A stretch of DNA of 64,000 nt from Arctopsyche grandis (GCF_051622035.1 NC_135355.1:3410001-3474000), one strand, 5' to 3'; counted from the first letter of the stretch, positions 47,473 through 57,690 are shown. Numbers and translations are program-made. Notes: generated from the sequence alone by a model not told the origin.

Positions 47473-47647
47473 GACCCGGGCCACACCGTGCAACTTTGTC
47501 GGCCGACTTGTTGCGCGACCAGAAAAAATGTGAGCGACAAAGAAGTTGACGGGTGTGGCATGCCACATATACGTAACTGCATACATTGGTCGCTCGCAAG
47601 TCGTACTCAACCAAGTCGCTCGCGAGTCGCACGGTGTAGCCCGGCTC
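47473..47647. mobile_element. PIF/Harbinger-like MITE with TAA duplication
   Basis: The left end GACCCGGGCCACACCGTGCA and the right end (minus strand) GAGCCGGGCTACACCGTGCG are inverted. TAA flanks both sides (47470-47472, 47648-47650). The 175-bp interior repeats 'gtcgctcgc(g/a)agtcg'. Confidence 0.7.
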
Positions 47648-47967
47648 TAAAATAGCATAAAAACTAAATAAAGTTGTTTCCGTCGAAAGATATTAAATTG
47701 TTTTGAACTATCAACTCTGTTATTTTATAATTAAAACAAAATTAGCATTAAGCTAAAAGTCAGTTATTATGATTTGGTATCTTTTGATACAGACAACTTT
47801 TATCATTATCTTACATTCATAATCATCATCAATAATGTATTGTATTTACTATAAAATCCTGTCAATAACCACATTATACATACTAGATCCATTTACATAC
47901 ATCCTCTAACGATGAATATTTATTTAAGTAAATTGTATTGTATTATAAAAGTATATAACTTATAACG

Positions 47968-47973
47968 AATAAA
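47968..47973 (+). terminator. Candidate polyadenylation signal AATAAA
   Basis: It is followed by 'gttttgtttttcttttctc' at about 48015, which could act as a downstream element. If used it would give vn a 2.2-kb 3' UTR that contains the 47473-47647 MITE. Confidence 0.25.
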
Positions 47974-48370
47974 GTTGATGTTGCAACTTCCAAAAATATT
48001 TTGATTTGAAAAGTTTTGTTTTTCTTTTCTCTTTTTTTTATAATTAATTTATATTTGTAATATTAAAATATATATTAAGTTGCAAATTGATTTACATCTA
48101 TTTAATTAATCATAGCTTTGTTTCCGTATCAGGTCGTGGAAATACTCACCGTTCACCGAGACACATCAAATACCACTTACCGATATTTTCGACGCGTTGA
48201 AGCAACTATAATGTGCGGTAAAAAAAAAAAGTGACGGATAATTTATTTTATTTAAATTATTGTGAAGATTTATTCAATTAATTCAAGTATTATTATTTGT
48301 ATTAAATTATTGTGATTTTTATTAATAGTTTCTGTGACAATTATTATGTACTTTGCTTAGTAAAATGAAT

Positions 48371-48745
48371 CGATGCGGTGCAAACGATCGACAAGCGCCA
48401 GACAGACTGAACCACAGATTAACTGTACGTGTACCTTATGCGTGCGCACTGCTCGCACTTACACTAAGCGAAATCTACACGAAGTCCCGACATACACCTA
48501 CCCTGTATACGATCTGTGCTTCTGATACTTTAGTTCCGAATTTTGCCTTATTAAACTCGCCAGAAAGATCCAACTCAATTATAATAATTACCTTTTTAAT
48601 AATTGCATCTGTGCACATCGAAAGGTTACTCGTTATCTGATGTGCAATCTATCATTCGTGAAGTCGAAAATTGCGTTTAAAGCAGCCATCCGGTTGATCT
48701 GTGGTTCAGTCTGTCTGGCGCTTGTCGATCGTTTGCACCAAACCC
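48371..48745. mobile_element. MULE-like non-autonomous element
   Basis: An inverted repeat of at least 43 bp includes GGTGCAAACGATCGACAAGC and 'gccagacagactgaaccaca' on the left and their exact inverse on the right. TAAAATGAAT flanks both sides (48361-48370, 48746-48755), a 10-bp duplication that fits Mutator-like elements. The interior is a 290-bp unique segment without transposase. Confidence 0.75.
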
Positions 48746-48871
48746 TAAAATGAATACCTCTGTTAAATTGTTAAATAAAAACAATCAGTCGAGTGATTTT
48801 CTGTAATTATAACATAATACCCAAATACATGTTACAAATTCATCATATTCACTCAACAGGTCAAATTTACT

Positions 48872-49222
48872 CAGGGCCGCTCTAAGGGTAGTTGGCACCC
48901 GGGTGCAAATCCAAAGCTTGCCCCCCCCAATAAAAATTAATATTTTCGCTAACAGAAATAATAGATATAAAGTGAGGGGGGCGAAATCACAAAAATAGCT
49001 CTATACAATCTATTCAGAATATTTCACCTTATTATTCAAAATTGAAAGCCTTTCATACACACTTTTGCACACGAAACGTAGGCTTTGGCGACGTTGCAAA
49101 TTTATTTCAATTTTTGTTTAGCGGAAGCTGTCGATATATTTTTTTTCGTAGGGCTTGGCGCCCTTTGGGGCTTTGCCACCCGGGTGTTCTGCGCCCTCAA
49201 ATCACGCCTTAGAACGGCCCTG
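48872..49222. mobile_element. hAT-like MITE with a perfect 8-bp target duplication
   Basis: The termini CAGGGCCGCTCTAAGG and (minus strand) CAGGGCCGTTCTAAGG are inverted. AATTTACT flanks both ends (48864-48871, 49223-49230). The length is 351 bp. The inner flanks share 'ttggcgccc' and 'ttggcacccggg'. Confidence 0.9.
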
Positions 49223-49230
49223 AATTTACT

Positions 49231-49950
49231 GTATAATACAATAAATGTTATATTAAATAAAACCGAAATCACTCCAATGTTTAATAATGTATGTATGTAT
49301 GTAATAGTTTTCAAATAATATAACTGCAATGTAATCCTTATTATAATTTGTGGTCTATTGGAAGTATTAAAATTGATAAAGATTATTCAGTCAAATCTAA
49401 TTTAAATTAAATTTAAAAAAAATATACGTATAATTAATTTTTCGCTTGCTTGCGATTTGATGTACAGTATTATTGTTTAGGACTATATTTTAGTATTTGT
49501 TAAGATTTTATTTATGTTTAAAATTTTTAAGGGTTGTTTGTTGATTTTTATTATTTATGTGAATTTATTGATTAAATAAAATTATTCTCTATGTGATATT
49601 CAACTATAATAATATTATTAAAAAATAGCCAATTTACTAAAAAAAAAAAAAAAAGCTACTATTTTCAAGGAAACGCTATATTGGTGCTGTTATAGTAAAA
49701 ATTGAATTTATATTTAAATAAAAATGTACTGAAAATAAGTATATTATATATTTTAAATGTAGCCCGTCAAATGCTATGTGTCTTACTTGAATGTAACTCG
49801 GAATATTAATGAATTTCAAAAATAAATTTTATTTATTTAAATTATTGCAATAAATATGTATAACTCGACTTTGAATCTCTTTTGAAATATTTTTAAAGTT
49901 GTCCTTTCCCCAATGACGATTATATGCAATAAAAAATACATACATAGTAT
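49231..49950. other. AT-rich DNA, no recognised gene
   Basis: It contains a 16-A run near 49640 and no repeat partner. Confidence 0.4.
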
Positions 49951-50138
49951 CAGTGGTGACTCGTCCATATGGGCTGCGGACTGCAGCCCTCCCAGTACAG
50001 TACAAATGCGTGCTATTTCTATAGTCTACATGGACTGCAGACCTCCCAGTATAGTACATATGCATGCTATTTTTGTTAATCTCTGCAGCCCCCTCCCCCC
50101 CCCCCCCCCCCACTATTAATTCTCACGAGCCGCTACTG
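49951..50138. mobile_element. hAT-like MITE, 188 bp
   Basis: The ends CAGTGGTGACTCGTC and (minus strand) CAGTAGCGGCTCGTG are inverted. The flanks catagtat and catattat agree at 7 of 8 bases. The interior is a 60-bp direct duplication ('ctgcagccctcccagtacag', 'ctgcagacctcccagtatag') and a poly-C tract near 50096-50111. Confidence 0.75.
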
Positions 50139-50564
50139 CATATTATTCAGCTTTTATGTAATTTAAATGAAATAATTTGTAAAAACGTGTAGGTACTGAA
50201 AAAGATGGCGATAATCGTGCGAATAAAATTGATAAACGTATTACCTAAAAGATTTAGACGTCAAAAAAAAAATTACTTGCCAATTATTAGCACATAGGTC
50301 AAGTAGTCAAAAAGAAAAGAATTAATTGTGATGCTTTTGTATATTTATAAAAATATTTAATTGTATGTATTATTAGACGATAATATTCTGTACAGTATTA
50401 TTAAATATAATAAATGTATAATAGAGAAATATCCCAATAAAATAAAATTCAAATAAATTTTCGACTTTTATTATTATTCCCCGAATGAAATATATGTAAA
50501 AAAAGTTTTTTTAAAATATACCTCTTCTATAATTTGTATATGAAATTATTATTTTGAATAAAAA

Positions 50565-50830
50565 CAATAATTTTATTTTACTACCGCCATCAATGTTTAA
50601 AACTAATAAACAAACGATGGATAAACGTCAACGACTATCTCGCCAGGCAGATATCAAACGCGTCTTACACGATATTTTTGCACCATCGTAATGGCGGAGG
50701 ATCCATTTACTTATATTGAAGACCAAAATGAGCAATATGGCAAAGTATGAAAACGATCGGATAAGAGGCAAACTTTTTCCCTGAATTGTAATCGTAAGTG
50801 AAACGTAAAGGAGGTATGTAATAGAAGAAA
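50565..50830 (+). mobile_element. MAED-exon element family (copy D)
   Basis: The frame MAEDPFTYIEDQNEQYGK precedes GTATGA and 'aaaacgatcggataagagg'. The upstream 'taccgccatcaatgtttaaa' is shared with the right arm of the element ending at 25626. Confidence 0.65.
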
Positions 50831-51019
50831 ATGTTTAATTTTAGTTACAAAATTTTATTATATAACACATAAAGGTACAGTTAGTATTAATGACAAGAAG
50901 GAACAATGTGAGTGAGTCGCCGTTCAAAATAGTCAAAACGGAGACTTTTCAATAACAACACAACAAGTATAATTATAATAATACAAAACTAAATATTAAT
51001 AACAAAAAAAAAACTCGAA

Positions 51020-51426
51020 TCATTCTTCCATTTTGTATTTGACAACTGTTTCAAGCTTGTGTAAGCTCGTCGTGAACGATTTCAATTTTACATTCTGAGC
51101 GTTGGCTATGAAAATGGGCTTGGATTCAGACCACTTTTCGGGCACATCACAGTCGTTGATTGTGTGAAGTAAAATGTCAAAGGAGCACCGACAGTCTAAC
51201 AACGGGAGAAAGGTGATGGTGGCCGATATTTGACGCATCACCTCTCGTATCTCCTTCTGGATCTTTTTCAGGTCCTTGTTGCCGGTGAGCTGCTTGTTTT
51301 CCGCAGTCAGTTCAGCGTCACCGCCTTCGTACTCAACATTGAACTCCCAACACTCCATGATCTCTTTAGTCCCTACGTTGACTATTATTAAAGAGACTTT
51401 GTTGATTTTTTTGTTTAAAATCCATT
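51020..51426 (-). CDS. Mad2: Mad2 exon 3 (most of the HORMA domain)
   Basis: The acceptor 'ttttgatttcag' precedes 51426 on the minus strand and the stop TGA is 51022-51020. It encodes from EEWILNKKINKVSLIIVN to the C-terminal KYKMEE. It begins with two bases completing a split Glu codon. Confidence 0.93.
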
Positions 51427-54400
51427 CTGAAATCAAAAATAAATAGCCGCTACATACAACAAAAGCATAGCTCGGACATTAACCGTTTGCCCGCGGCCGT
51501 CTTCTATGGAAGCTTTGGGCGACAAGTCTGTAGCAGCGCGGCTGTCTTCCATAGAATTTCTGAACTTTGCACGGGATTTTGAGCCTTATATGCGCCTATT
51601 TCAACTGTCTTAAGGTTCAAAATTGGTTGAATATATTACTGAGAGTTGAATGCCATCTATTCAATTTGCTTAAAATTCATATATACCAGTCAAAATTAGT
51701 GGTTTTGTGGAACCATAGTGAAACCTCGTTTATATGACGTCACGTCTGTTGAACAATGGCGACGATACGTCTCAATTGTATGAAGAATGATTATTTAACA
51801 ATTAAGCCAAAACTATGAGATATATTATGTATTTTATTATTTAAAATAAAACTTTGTGTTAATTAACATATCTGGTTACTTGAGTAAATATTAAAATCTG
51901 TATTTAAGGTCGAAAACTCGATTGTCAAATTCGCGAAAAAGGTGCCGCGTACAGGGCTTGTTCGCTATATTTATTGCTGCGGGCAAAGGGTTAAGCTTCT
52001 GCCTAACACCGAAAGGCGCCGTTTCTGATCCCATGAGCTGACCTCGATTGAAAAGAATTTTTCTGAGTATATCTGTAGTGCTGCTGGTCACACCTGGATA
52101 TTTGTCGACTCCAAGTCGATCGTTTTTCCTATCAGAGTTTGCCAATTTTCTCTGATTTCATTGTTGAAACGGTTCCCGATTAAAAATTGGCTAAAAACAT
52201 TCCGACCTACTACGTCACCACTATTTATGATTAATGCACAATAAAATGTATGTACAATTCATAGATGTCTCGTTAGTTTGCGAGTTTTCAGTGTCTCGTA
52301 ATTCAGCGACTTGTGTAATAAAAAAAATTCTGTATTGTTTGTAATTTACCTGTGACGCTTTCCGGGTATAAAATGTAATAAAAAATAAAAATAACAAAAG
52401 CTGGGGTCGCCTCGCTGCGCCCCTAGGCTCTTGCCTAGTCTGCTACACCTTTGGGCCGGCCCTGGCAATAAGTTCGAAACACTAGACCGTAAGTTCGGAC
52501 TTTCGATTGTGTCAAGAAGGTTCTTATAAAAATCTAAAAAGCCTACATACATCAGCACAACTCTGCATCAGTGAGGATAAACAAGATGTTAGCTTCAAAG
52601 GTGAGGGTCAAGGATTTATTTTGTCTCCCATGCTGTTCAATATTTATAGCATTGGGGGGTTAAAAATGGGGTGGGGAAAAGCATATTCAATCTCAGATGC
52701 GTAAACGACATCACTCTTATAGCCGACTCTGAAGAGGAAATGGGGGGATCTTCTCCGTCGTCTACAAAATAAAAGCAAAATACCAGAGCGAAAACCAAGA
52801 TTATGATGGTGGGTCGACATGGTCAGCTCGTGAGGACGAACTCTTTATCTGATCTTGAAGTTTTATAAGAGTGCGTCTATCTCTGATCAACGTTATCAGA
52901 TGACGGAGAGTGTAAAAAGGCAAAGGCTGAACAAAATTTGGAAAGAACGGGGCATAGCTGTGTCTACGAAAAGCTAAGTCTTCTCCGTATTTCCATATGG
53001 ACTATGCGAGCTCGAGAAAGTCAAATAATAAACACTTTTGATAGGTGGAGCTGGAGACGGATGCTTAGAATCCGCTGGAAAGCGACAAAAACCAATGGAA
53101 GAGCTGAAAGTTGGCGAAAAACTCGTCTACATATCTGTCTCAGGCGTGTCTTTCAGTTATTAGCCAGCAGTACAGCTCAGTGGTTGCGTTTATGTTTAGC
53201 ACCGAGAGGTTACCGGGTTCGATCCCGTGCTAATCTTTAATACTGCTGGTCAGACTTGGATATTTGTGACTCCAAGTCGATCGTTTCCTATCAGAGTTTG
53301 CCAATTTATCTGATTTCATTGTTGAAACGGTTCCTCCATCAAATTGGCAAAGCCATCCTACCCGCCATGTCACAAATATCTGAATTTGATTTATGTATAT
53401 GTACAAGTCTAAATCCATAGATGTCTCTATGGATTAATTCATTAATTAATTGATTGTTAATTTCGTATTCTCTGAAAATACAGCGATTTATGTCATAGAA
53501 AATGCTGCAATGTTTTAATTAATTGTCTAGGAAGGCGCATTTGGCTTTCCTGGTGTACATCTATGTAAAATAAAATATGGAGTGTAGACATGGACTATGC
53601 GAGCTCGATGAAGGCAAATAATATGCTTAGAATCCTCTGAAAAGCGACAAGAACCAATATAAGAGCTGAAAGTTGTTTGAGCACATCGCGAAGCAACGGG
53701 ACAGTTTAGAAAATATTGGTCGTTCTGGGAAGTGTTGAGAGAAGTAGAGAAAAATCCTCAACAAGATGGAGTGATCAGGTCAGGTCTCCCATTGGGAAAA
53801 CTATAGTCGAGTCATTGCAAGCTACGGGGTATCGAGAGACCTGAAGGACCATGACGGACCATATAATTAGGGTTGCCATACGTCCCAGTTTACGGGGACA
53901 TGTCCCCGTTTTGAGGCTTGTGTCCCAGTGTCCCCTTCAGAAGGATATTTGTCCCAATTTTCTGCTTATTTATTTCATGATATAGGTGATTCCTTAAATT
54001 GAAGAATATTTACAACCATGGGAGGAAGAAAGTGTCATTTTTTTGACGACTACCCAAAGGAGTGGTCATGTATTAAAAAAAGAAGGAATGAATACGAAGC
54101 ACTCGCAATACTATTGTATCGATTCAACATAGTGGAAAATTCAGCATTAAAAAGAGCATATTAAATCCGAAACTTATAATTCAAGATTGGTATCTGTATC
54201 ATCCGCCAAAATTATTTCTTCTTATTTGATTAAGCAAAATTCCCAGGAAGATCTTTTGATATCTGCTGCGGAATTAACAATCGCATACAAAACTGTTAAC
54301 CCTTTGTCCGCGGCAATAAATATAGCGAACAAGCCGTGTACGCGGCACCTTTTTCGAGAATTTGGCAATCGAGTTTTCGACCTTAAATACAGATTTTAAT

Positions 54401-55947
54401 ATTTACTCAAGTAACCAGATATGTTAATTAACACATATAGTTTTATTTTAAACAATAAAATACATAATATATCTCGTAGTTTTGGCTTAATTGTCAAATA
54501 ATCATTCTTCATACAATTGAGACGTATCGTCGCCATTGTTCAACAGACGTGACGTCACATAAACGAGGTCTCGGTATAGTTCCACAAAAAACTAATTTTT
54601 GACTGATATATATGAATTTTAAGCAAATTGAATAGATGGCATTCAACTCTCAGTAATATATTCAACCAATTTTGAACCTTAAAACAGTTGAAATAGGCGC
54701 ATATAAGGCTCAAAATCCCGTGCAAAGTTCAGAAATTCTATGGAAGACAGCCGCACTACAGACTTGTCGCCCAAAGCTTCCATAGAAGACGGCCGCGGGC
54801 AAACCGTTAAATATAGATTTTAATATTTACTCAAGTAACCAGATATGGTAATTAACACATAAAAGTATTATTTTAAACAATAAAATACATAATATATCTC
54901 GTAGTTTTGGATTAATTATCAAATAATCATTCTTCATAATTGTATGAAGACGTGACGTCACATAGACGAGGTTTCAGTATGGTTCCACAAAACCACTAAT
55001 TTTGACTGGTATATATTCATTTTAAGCAAATTGAATAGATGGCATTCAACTCTCAGTAATATATTCAACCAATTTTGAACCTTAAAACAGTTGAAATAGG
55101 CGCATATAAGGCTCAAAATCCCGTGCAAAGTTCAGAAATTCTATGGAAGACAGCCGCGCTGCTACAGACTTGTCGCCCAAAGTTTCCATAGAAGACGGCC
55201 GCGGGCAAACGGTTAAACATGATTCATGATCCCCGTCTATGGTCCGACAATTATGGCAACCCTACATATGTATAATGGAAGTCAGAAGACTAGAAAGTTA
55301 TCTCAGGCATGTAGAAAGCGATGATGAATTAGTAAATAGGTATGAATATAAAATATAAATGAAAATATACCTTCACTTTGTGATAATAAATCGTTGAGAA
55401 ATGTTATTATTTCTTGATCTTGAGAGACGAACAGCGGGAGGTCGTATTGTGTTTGTATTTTGAACGATTCCGTTGGATAAATTCCTCGTTGGTATAATAT
55501 AGAATTAACGCCAAACTCTGCAACGAAAAATGCAATTGGTAGTTATTCAAATAACTTGAAATCACAATCCTGAAATGTTATTAAACAAACTATTAATTTT
55601 ATATTTTCATTGATAATATGCTACTGTTTTCGGTGAGGCAAAGTCAACAGATCTTGTCCGAGCATTTATTGCGTATTAATCAAAATACATAATTGAATAT
55701 CCTGTATATATATTTGAATATTAAATAAATTGAATATTCTGTATTGTGATATGTTTTATATTTTGATTGAGTATTTTAAGTGCCCAGTCGTGATATGAAG
55801 GTATGATACGACGGGTTTGAGGTTATATTGAATTGAATTGTTACTCAGATATTCGCAGACGATCTGTGCAGATCCTTTGAGCGAGATGGCATTCTTGGTG
55901 TGAGTGGTCTGCTGCTGGTGCTGAGGAGCCTGCTGAACGACGCTCAT
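51020..55947 (-). CDS. Mad2: Mad2 spindle-assembly checkpoint protein, complete gene
   Basis: Three minus-strand exons (55947-55845, 55517-55371, 51426-51020) with GT/AG borders and matching phases encode 218 residues, close to the usual 200-210. Mad2 is a HORMA-domain protein that binds Mad1 and Cdc20 at unattached kinetochores and restrains the anaphase-promoting complex. Family hallmarks are LKGSAQIV and NSILYQRGIYP near the N-terminus, EIREVMRQISATITFLPLL mid-domain, and VPEKWSES and RNA-like SFTTSLHKLETVVKYK in the C-terminal safety-belt region. The first 17 residues are Gln-rich and longer than usual. Intron 2 (3.9 kb) is filled with nested transposons. A possible AATAAA on the minus strand lies at 50859-50854. 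It is convergent with vein. Confidence 0.93.
51465..52375 (+). mobile_element. tRNA-derived SINE split by a piggyBac-like element
   Basis: The head 'agcatagctcggacattaa' (51465-51482) continues at 51991 with 'ttaagcttctgcctaacacc' once one TTAA is removed. The head-body order then matches 41760-41342. B box is decayed (TTCTGATCCC). The tail hairpin is partly lost. Confidence 0.8.
51483..51990. mobile_element. piggyBac-like non-autonomous element in Mad2 intron 2
   Basis: The ends CCGTTTGCCCGCGGCC and (minus strand) CCCTTTGCCCGCAGC are inverted. TTAA flanks both (51479-51482, 51991-51994). The 508-bp interior matches 54300-54806 in the opposite orientation. No transposase. Confidence 0.9.
52395..52464. 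mobile_element. hAT-like terminus
   Basis: On the minus strand from 52464: CAGGGCCGGCCCAAAGG followed by 'tgtagcagactaggcaag', a common hAT end style. The other end was not found. Confidence 0.45.
52500..53160 (+). pseudogene. RTE-like LINE reverse-transcriptase remnant
   Basis: Frames broken by stops show GQGFILSPMLFNIYS (the RQGCxLSPxLFN motif), then ADSEEEM, then IWTMRARESQIINTFDRWSW and RRMLRI, which match the C-terminal half of RTE-type elements. It is interrupted at 53164 by a SINE. Confidence 0.65.
53164..53577 (+). mobile_element. tRNA-derived SINE, best-preserved promoter
   Basis: The head 'ccagcagtacagctcagtgg' carries an A box, B box GGTTCGATCCC is at 53217-53227, and the full body follows. 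The tail hairpin is shortened ('aggaaggc...gctttcct'). Confidence 0.9.
53578..53860 (+). pseudogene. RTE-like LINE, second 3' fragment
   Basis: It repeats part of the preceding fragment ('atggactatgcgagctcgat', 'atgcttagaatcc', 'aaagcgacaagaaccaat'). It then runs to the C-terminal HIAK, STRWSDQVR and LQAT-like motifs. A 29-bp segment present in the first copy is deleted. Confidence 0.6.
54300..54806. mobile_element. piggyBac-like element nested in the hAT remnant
   Basis: TTAA at 54296-54299 and 54807-54810 flanks CCTTTGTCCGCGGC and GCCGCGGGCAAACCG. It matches 51483-51990 inverted. Confidence 0.9.
54811..55212. mobile_element. Second, left-truncated piggyBac-like copy in tandem
   Basis: It starts directly after the previous TTAA with the internal sequence 'atatagattttaatattt'. 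It then repeats the rest of the 54300 copy in the same orientation and ends GGGCAAACGG-TTAA (55213-55216). Confidence 0.85.
55371..55517 (-). CDS. Mad2: Mad2 exon 2
   Basis: The acceptor 'ttcgttgcag' precedes 55517 and the donor GTATAT follows 55371. It encodes FGVNSILYQRGIYPTES to LNDLLSQSE, the N-terminal part of the HORMA domain. Confidence 0.92.
55845..55947 (-). CDS. Mad2: Mad2 exon 1 with start codon
   Basis: ATG 55947-55945 is the first ATG of the open frame. An upstream GTG in frame was not chosen. It encodes a Gln/Thr-rich leader, then ISLKGSAQIVCEYL. The donor GTAACA begins at 55844. Confidence 0.88.
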
Positions 55948-56089
55948 CGTGACCACTGATCGCGTTTACCCACTTAGTCCAAGTTAAATGGTGTTTAAAT
56001 TAAGTCTCGAACACCCGTCGACCGTCTGTTCAAAACTCAACGGCAATCTTGGTCGTAAAAATTGAAAACACGACCGAATACAAAATATA
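55948..56089 (-). promoter_or_regulatory. Presumed Mad2 5' UTR and proximal promoter
   Basis: This is the only unique sequence between the Mad2 ATG and a LINE fragment. It is GC-richer than average, with no clear TATA box. The promoter role is inferred from position. Confidence 0.35.
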
Positions 56090-56325
56090 TATTGCCAATT
56101 TTACATGACTTTTAAGAATTGTAAATAGGTTTTTGAGCTCTTTTTCCTATTATGCTGAACATTAACATTAGAATAATATAATACTATGATTACTAACCAA
56201 ATTAAATTAAAATTGTAAAATAGAAAATGATCAGTAGATCAGTAGCTATTAAAATAGATATAAGATGTATTGTGCACATAATTTCGTAATAATAAAAAGC
56301 ATTTAAAAATCAAAAAAAACATGAC
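56090..56325 (+). mobile_element. Jockey-like LINE 3' UTR fragment, copy 3
   Basis: 'ggtttttgagctctttttcc' (inverse of the 12570 and 29890 copies) through 'agatgtattgtgcacataat' to an A-rich end. It lies about 150 bp upstream of the Mad2 start. Confidence 0.7.
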
Positions 56326-56505
56326 TTTATATAGTTGATTGATTTTAGCGGCCTATCCTAAATAAAAATAAAAATTTCTCGCCGACTGTAGGTTAGTGAC
56401 CGCTGGCTTAATGCAATAAATTATTTAAGTAATGCACGTATAGAGATTGAATGTGCGTTCACGTGGAGATTGCGTGTTGTCAGTTGTAGATTGAGGAAGT
56501 ATGTA

Positions 56506-56970
56506 ACCAGCAGCGTGGTCTAGTGGTGAATATTGAATTATTTCGTACTTGATGTTACGAGTTCGATTCCCGCTAAGTCTCGCTGTTGGCCAGACCTTGG
56601 TTTGTCAAGGTCGATCGTTTCTTATCAGAATTTGCCAATTTTTCTGATTTTCATTGAAACGATTCCTGTAAAAATTGGCGTTTCCTTTCCAATTTTCTGT
56701 TGCGAACCATTAGTTATTGTTATATCTTAGGTTTCGCCATATTGCTCACCATAGATGTCTCTGTGGTTGTTTATCGAATATAAAAAATTCGTATTGTTAC
56801 ATGAAAGTTATTTATTGTTATTTATCGTATTAATACGATGTTTGTAATATCTGACCATAGATGTCAGATATTGTTTAGATTTACATGTATCTATGTAAAA
56901 ATTATGTGGACCAGGAAGGCGCATTTGGGGTTTACCTGTTAAGCCTTCCTGGTATATTTGTAAATAAATA
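56506..56970 (+). mobile_element. tRNA-derived SINE, 'TAGTGGTGAAT' head type
   Basis: The head is 'ccagcagcgtggtctagtgg' with B box AGTTCGATTCCC. The tail is CCAGGAAGGC, a 22-nt loop and GCCTTCCTGG. The body includes a duplicated 'gaccatagatgt' segment. Confidence 0.9.
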
Positions 56971-57500
56971 TATGCCAGAGAGATGTAATAAGAATAGTGG
57001 GGCCCTTACGAATAAATAATTGTTGTCAATTTTACGCGGTACGTTTCTATAAATACGTTACATCGCACGGAATACAATCGGATCAATTTAATTATAAAAA
57101 TGTATCCCATGTTGTTTATTGTGTGTTATTGAATGTATTGTGCAAGAGTTATCCATTGTTTAAAAATTTTTTGTGGAAGAATTGGTGCATTTAGTTATTG
57201 TCAAGCGTGTCAAATTGCCATAATTATTCCCAGTATAGCAGACGAATAGTAGAGAAAACTTTATAGTATTTTTCCATGCTTTAGTTTTAGGCCACTTAAA
57301 TTTGAAAAATAACAATGTGATATTGCCAAGTATCTTTTGGGTTTTTATTGAGTCTTTTTTATGTCGTTATTTTAATTAATTTACTGTCAATAAATTGGAT
57401 TTAATGTACTTACTTCACTGTAGTATTTCTCTTCTCCTAAGATCAAGAGCACAAAAGTTTTCAAAAATCCAAGTGGCCAAGGACTATTTCATGACCAACA

Positions 57501-57690
57501 GGTAATTGGATTATTAGTCACATTGTGGTAGTCACGAAGACAATTTTTGCCATTAAAATCGCGAATACGCAATATTTGGCACTCAAGTTCTCGTTAGTAT
57601 GATAGTTATCGTTAGTATGATGGACTTTTCGGCTGTCAGATGTTCCGTTATAGAGATTTTAGTGACTTTGTGACCAGTAATCACCGAACC
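57501..57690 (-). mobile_element. MITE family M1, copy 3
   Basis: The ends GGTAATTGGATTATTAGTCA and (minus strand) GGTTCGGTGATTACTGGTCA are inverted. The core on the minus strand includes 'cactaaaatctctataacgg' and 'gaacatctg'. Confidence 0.65.

Larger units (their letters stand above)
53868..55264 (+). mobile_element. hAT-type transposon remnant with transposase N-terminus
   Basis: The ends TAGGGTTGCCATACGTCC and (minus strand) TAGGGTTGCCATAATTGTC are inverted. After an ATG at 54019, broken frames give KCHFFDDYPKEWSCI and FNIVENSALKRA, resembling a BED-type zinc finger, then EDLLISAAELTIAYKTV, a common hAT transposase segment. Two piggyBac-like copies cut the gene after AYKTV. The flanks share only CATAT, so the target duplication is decayed. 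It is not functional. Confidence 0.65.

Noticed and set aside
47381..47632. Overlapping minus-strand ORFs of 66 and 83 codons
   Set aside because: They are readings of the GC-rich MITE at 47473-47647.
49085..49329. ORFs on both strands near 49.1-49.3 kb
   Set aside because: They cover the end of the 351-bp hAT-like MITE and flanking DNA.
53164..53235. tRNA gene
   Set aside because: A and B boxes are present, but no cloverleaf or clear anticodon arm, and the sequence is the head of a SINE with many copies. The same applies to the other SINE heads.
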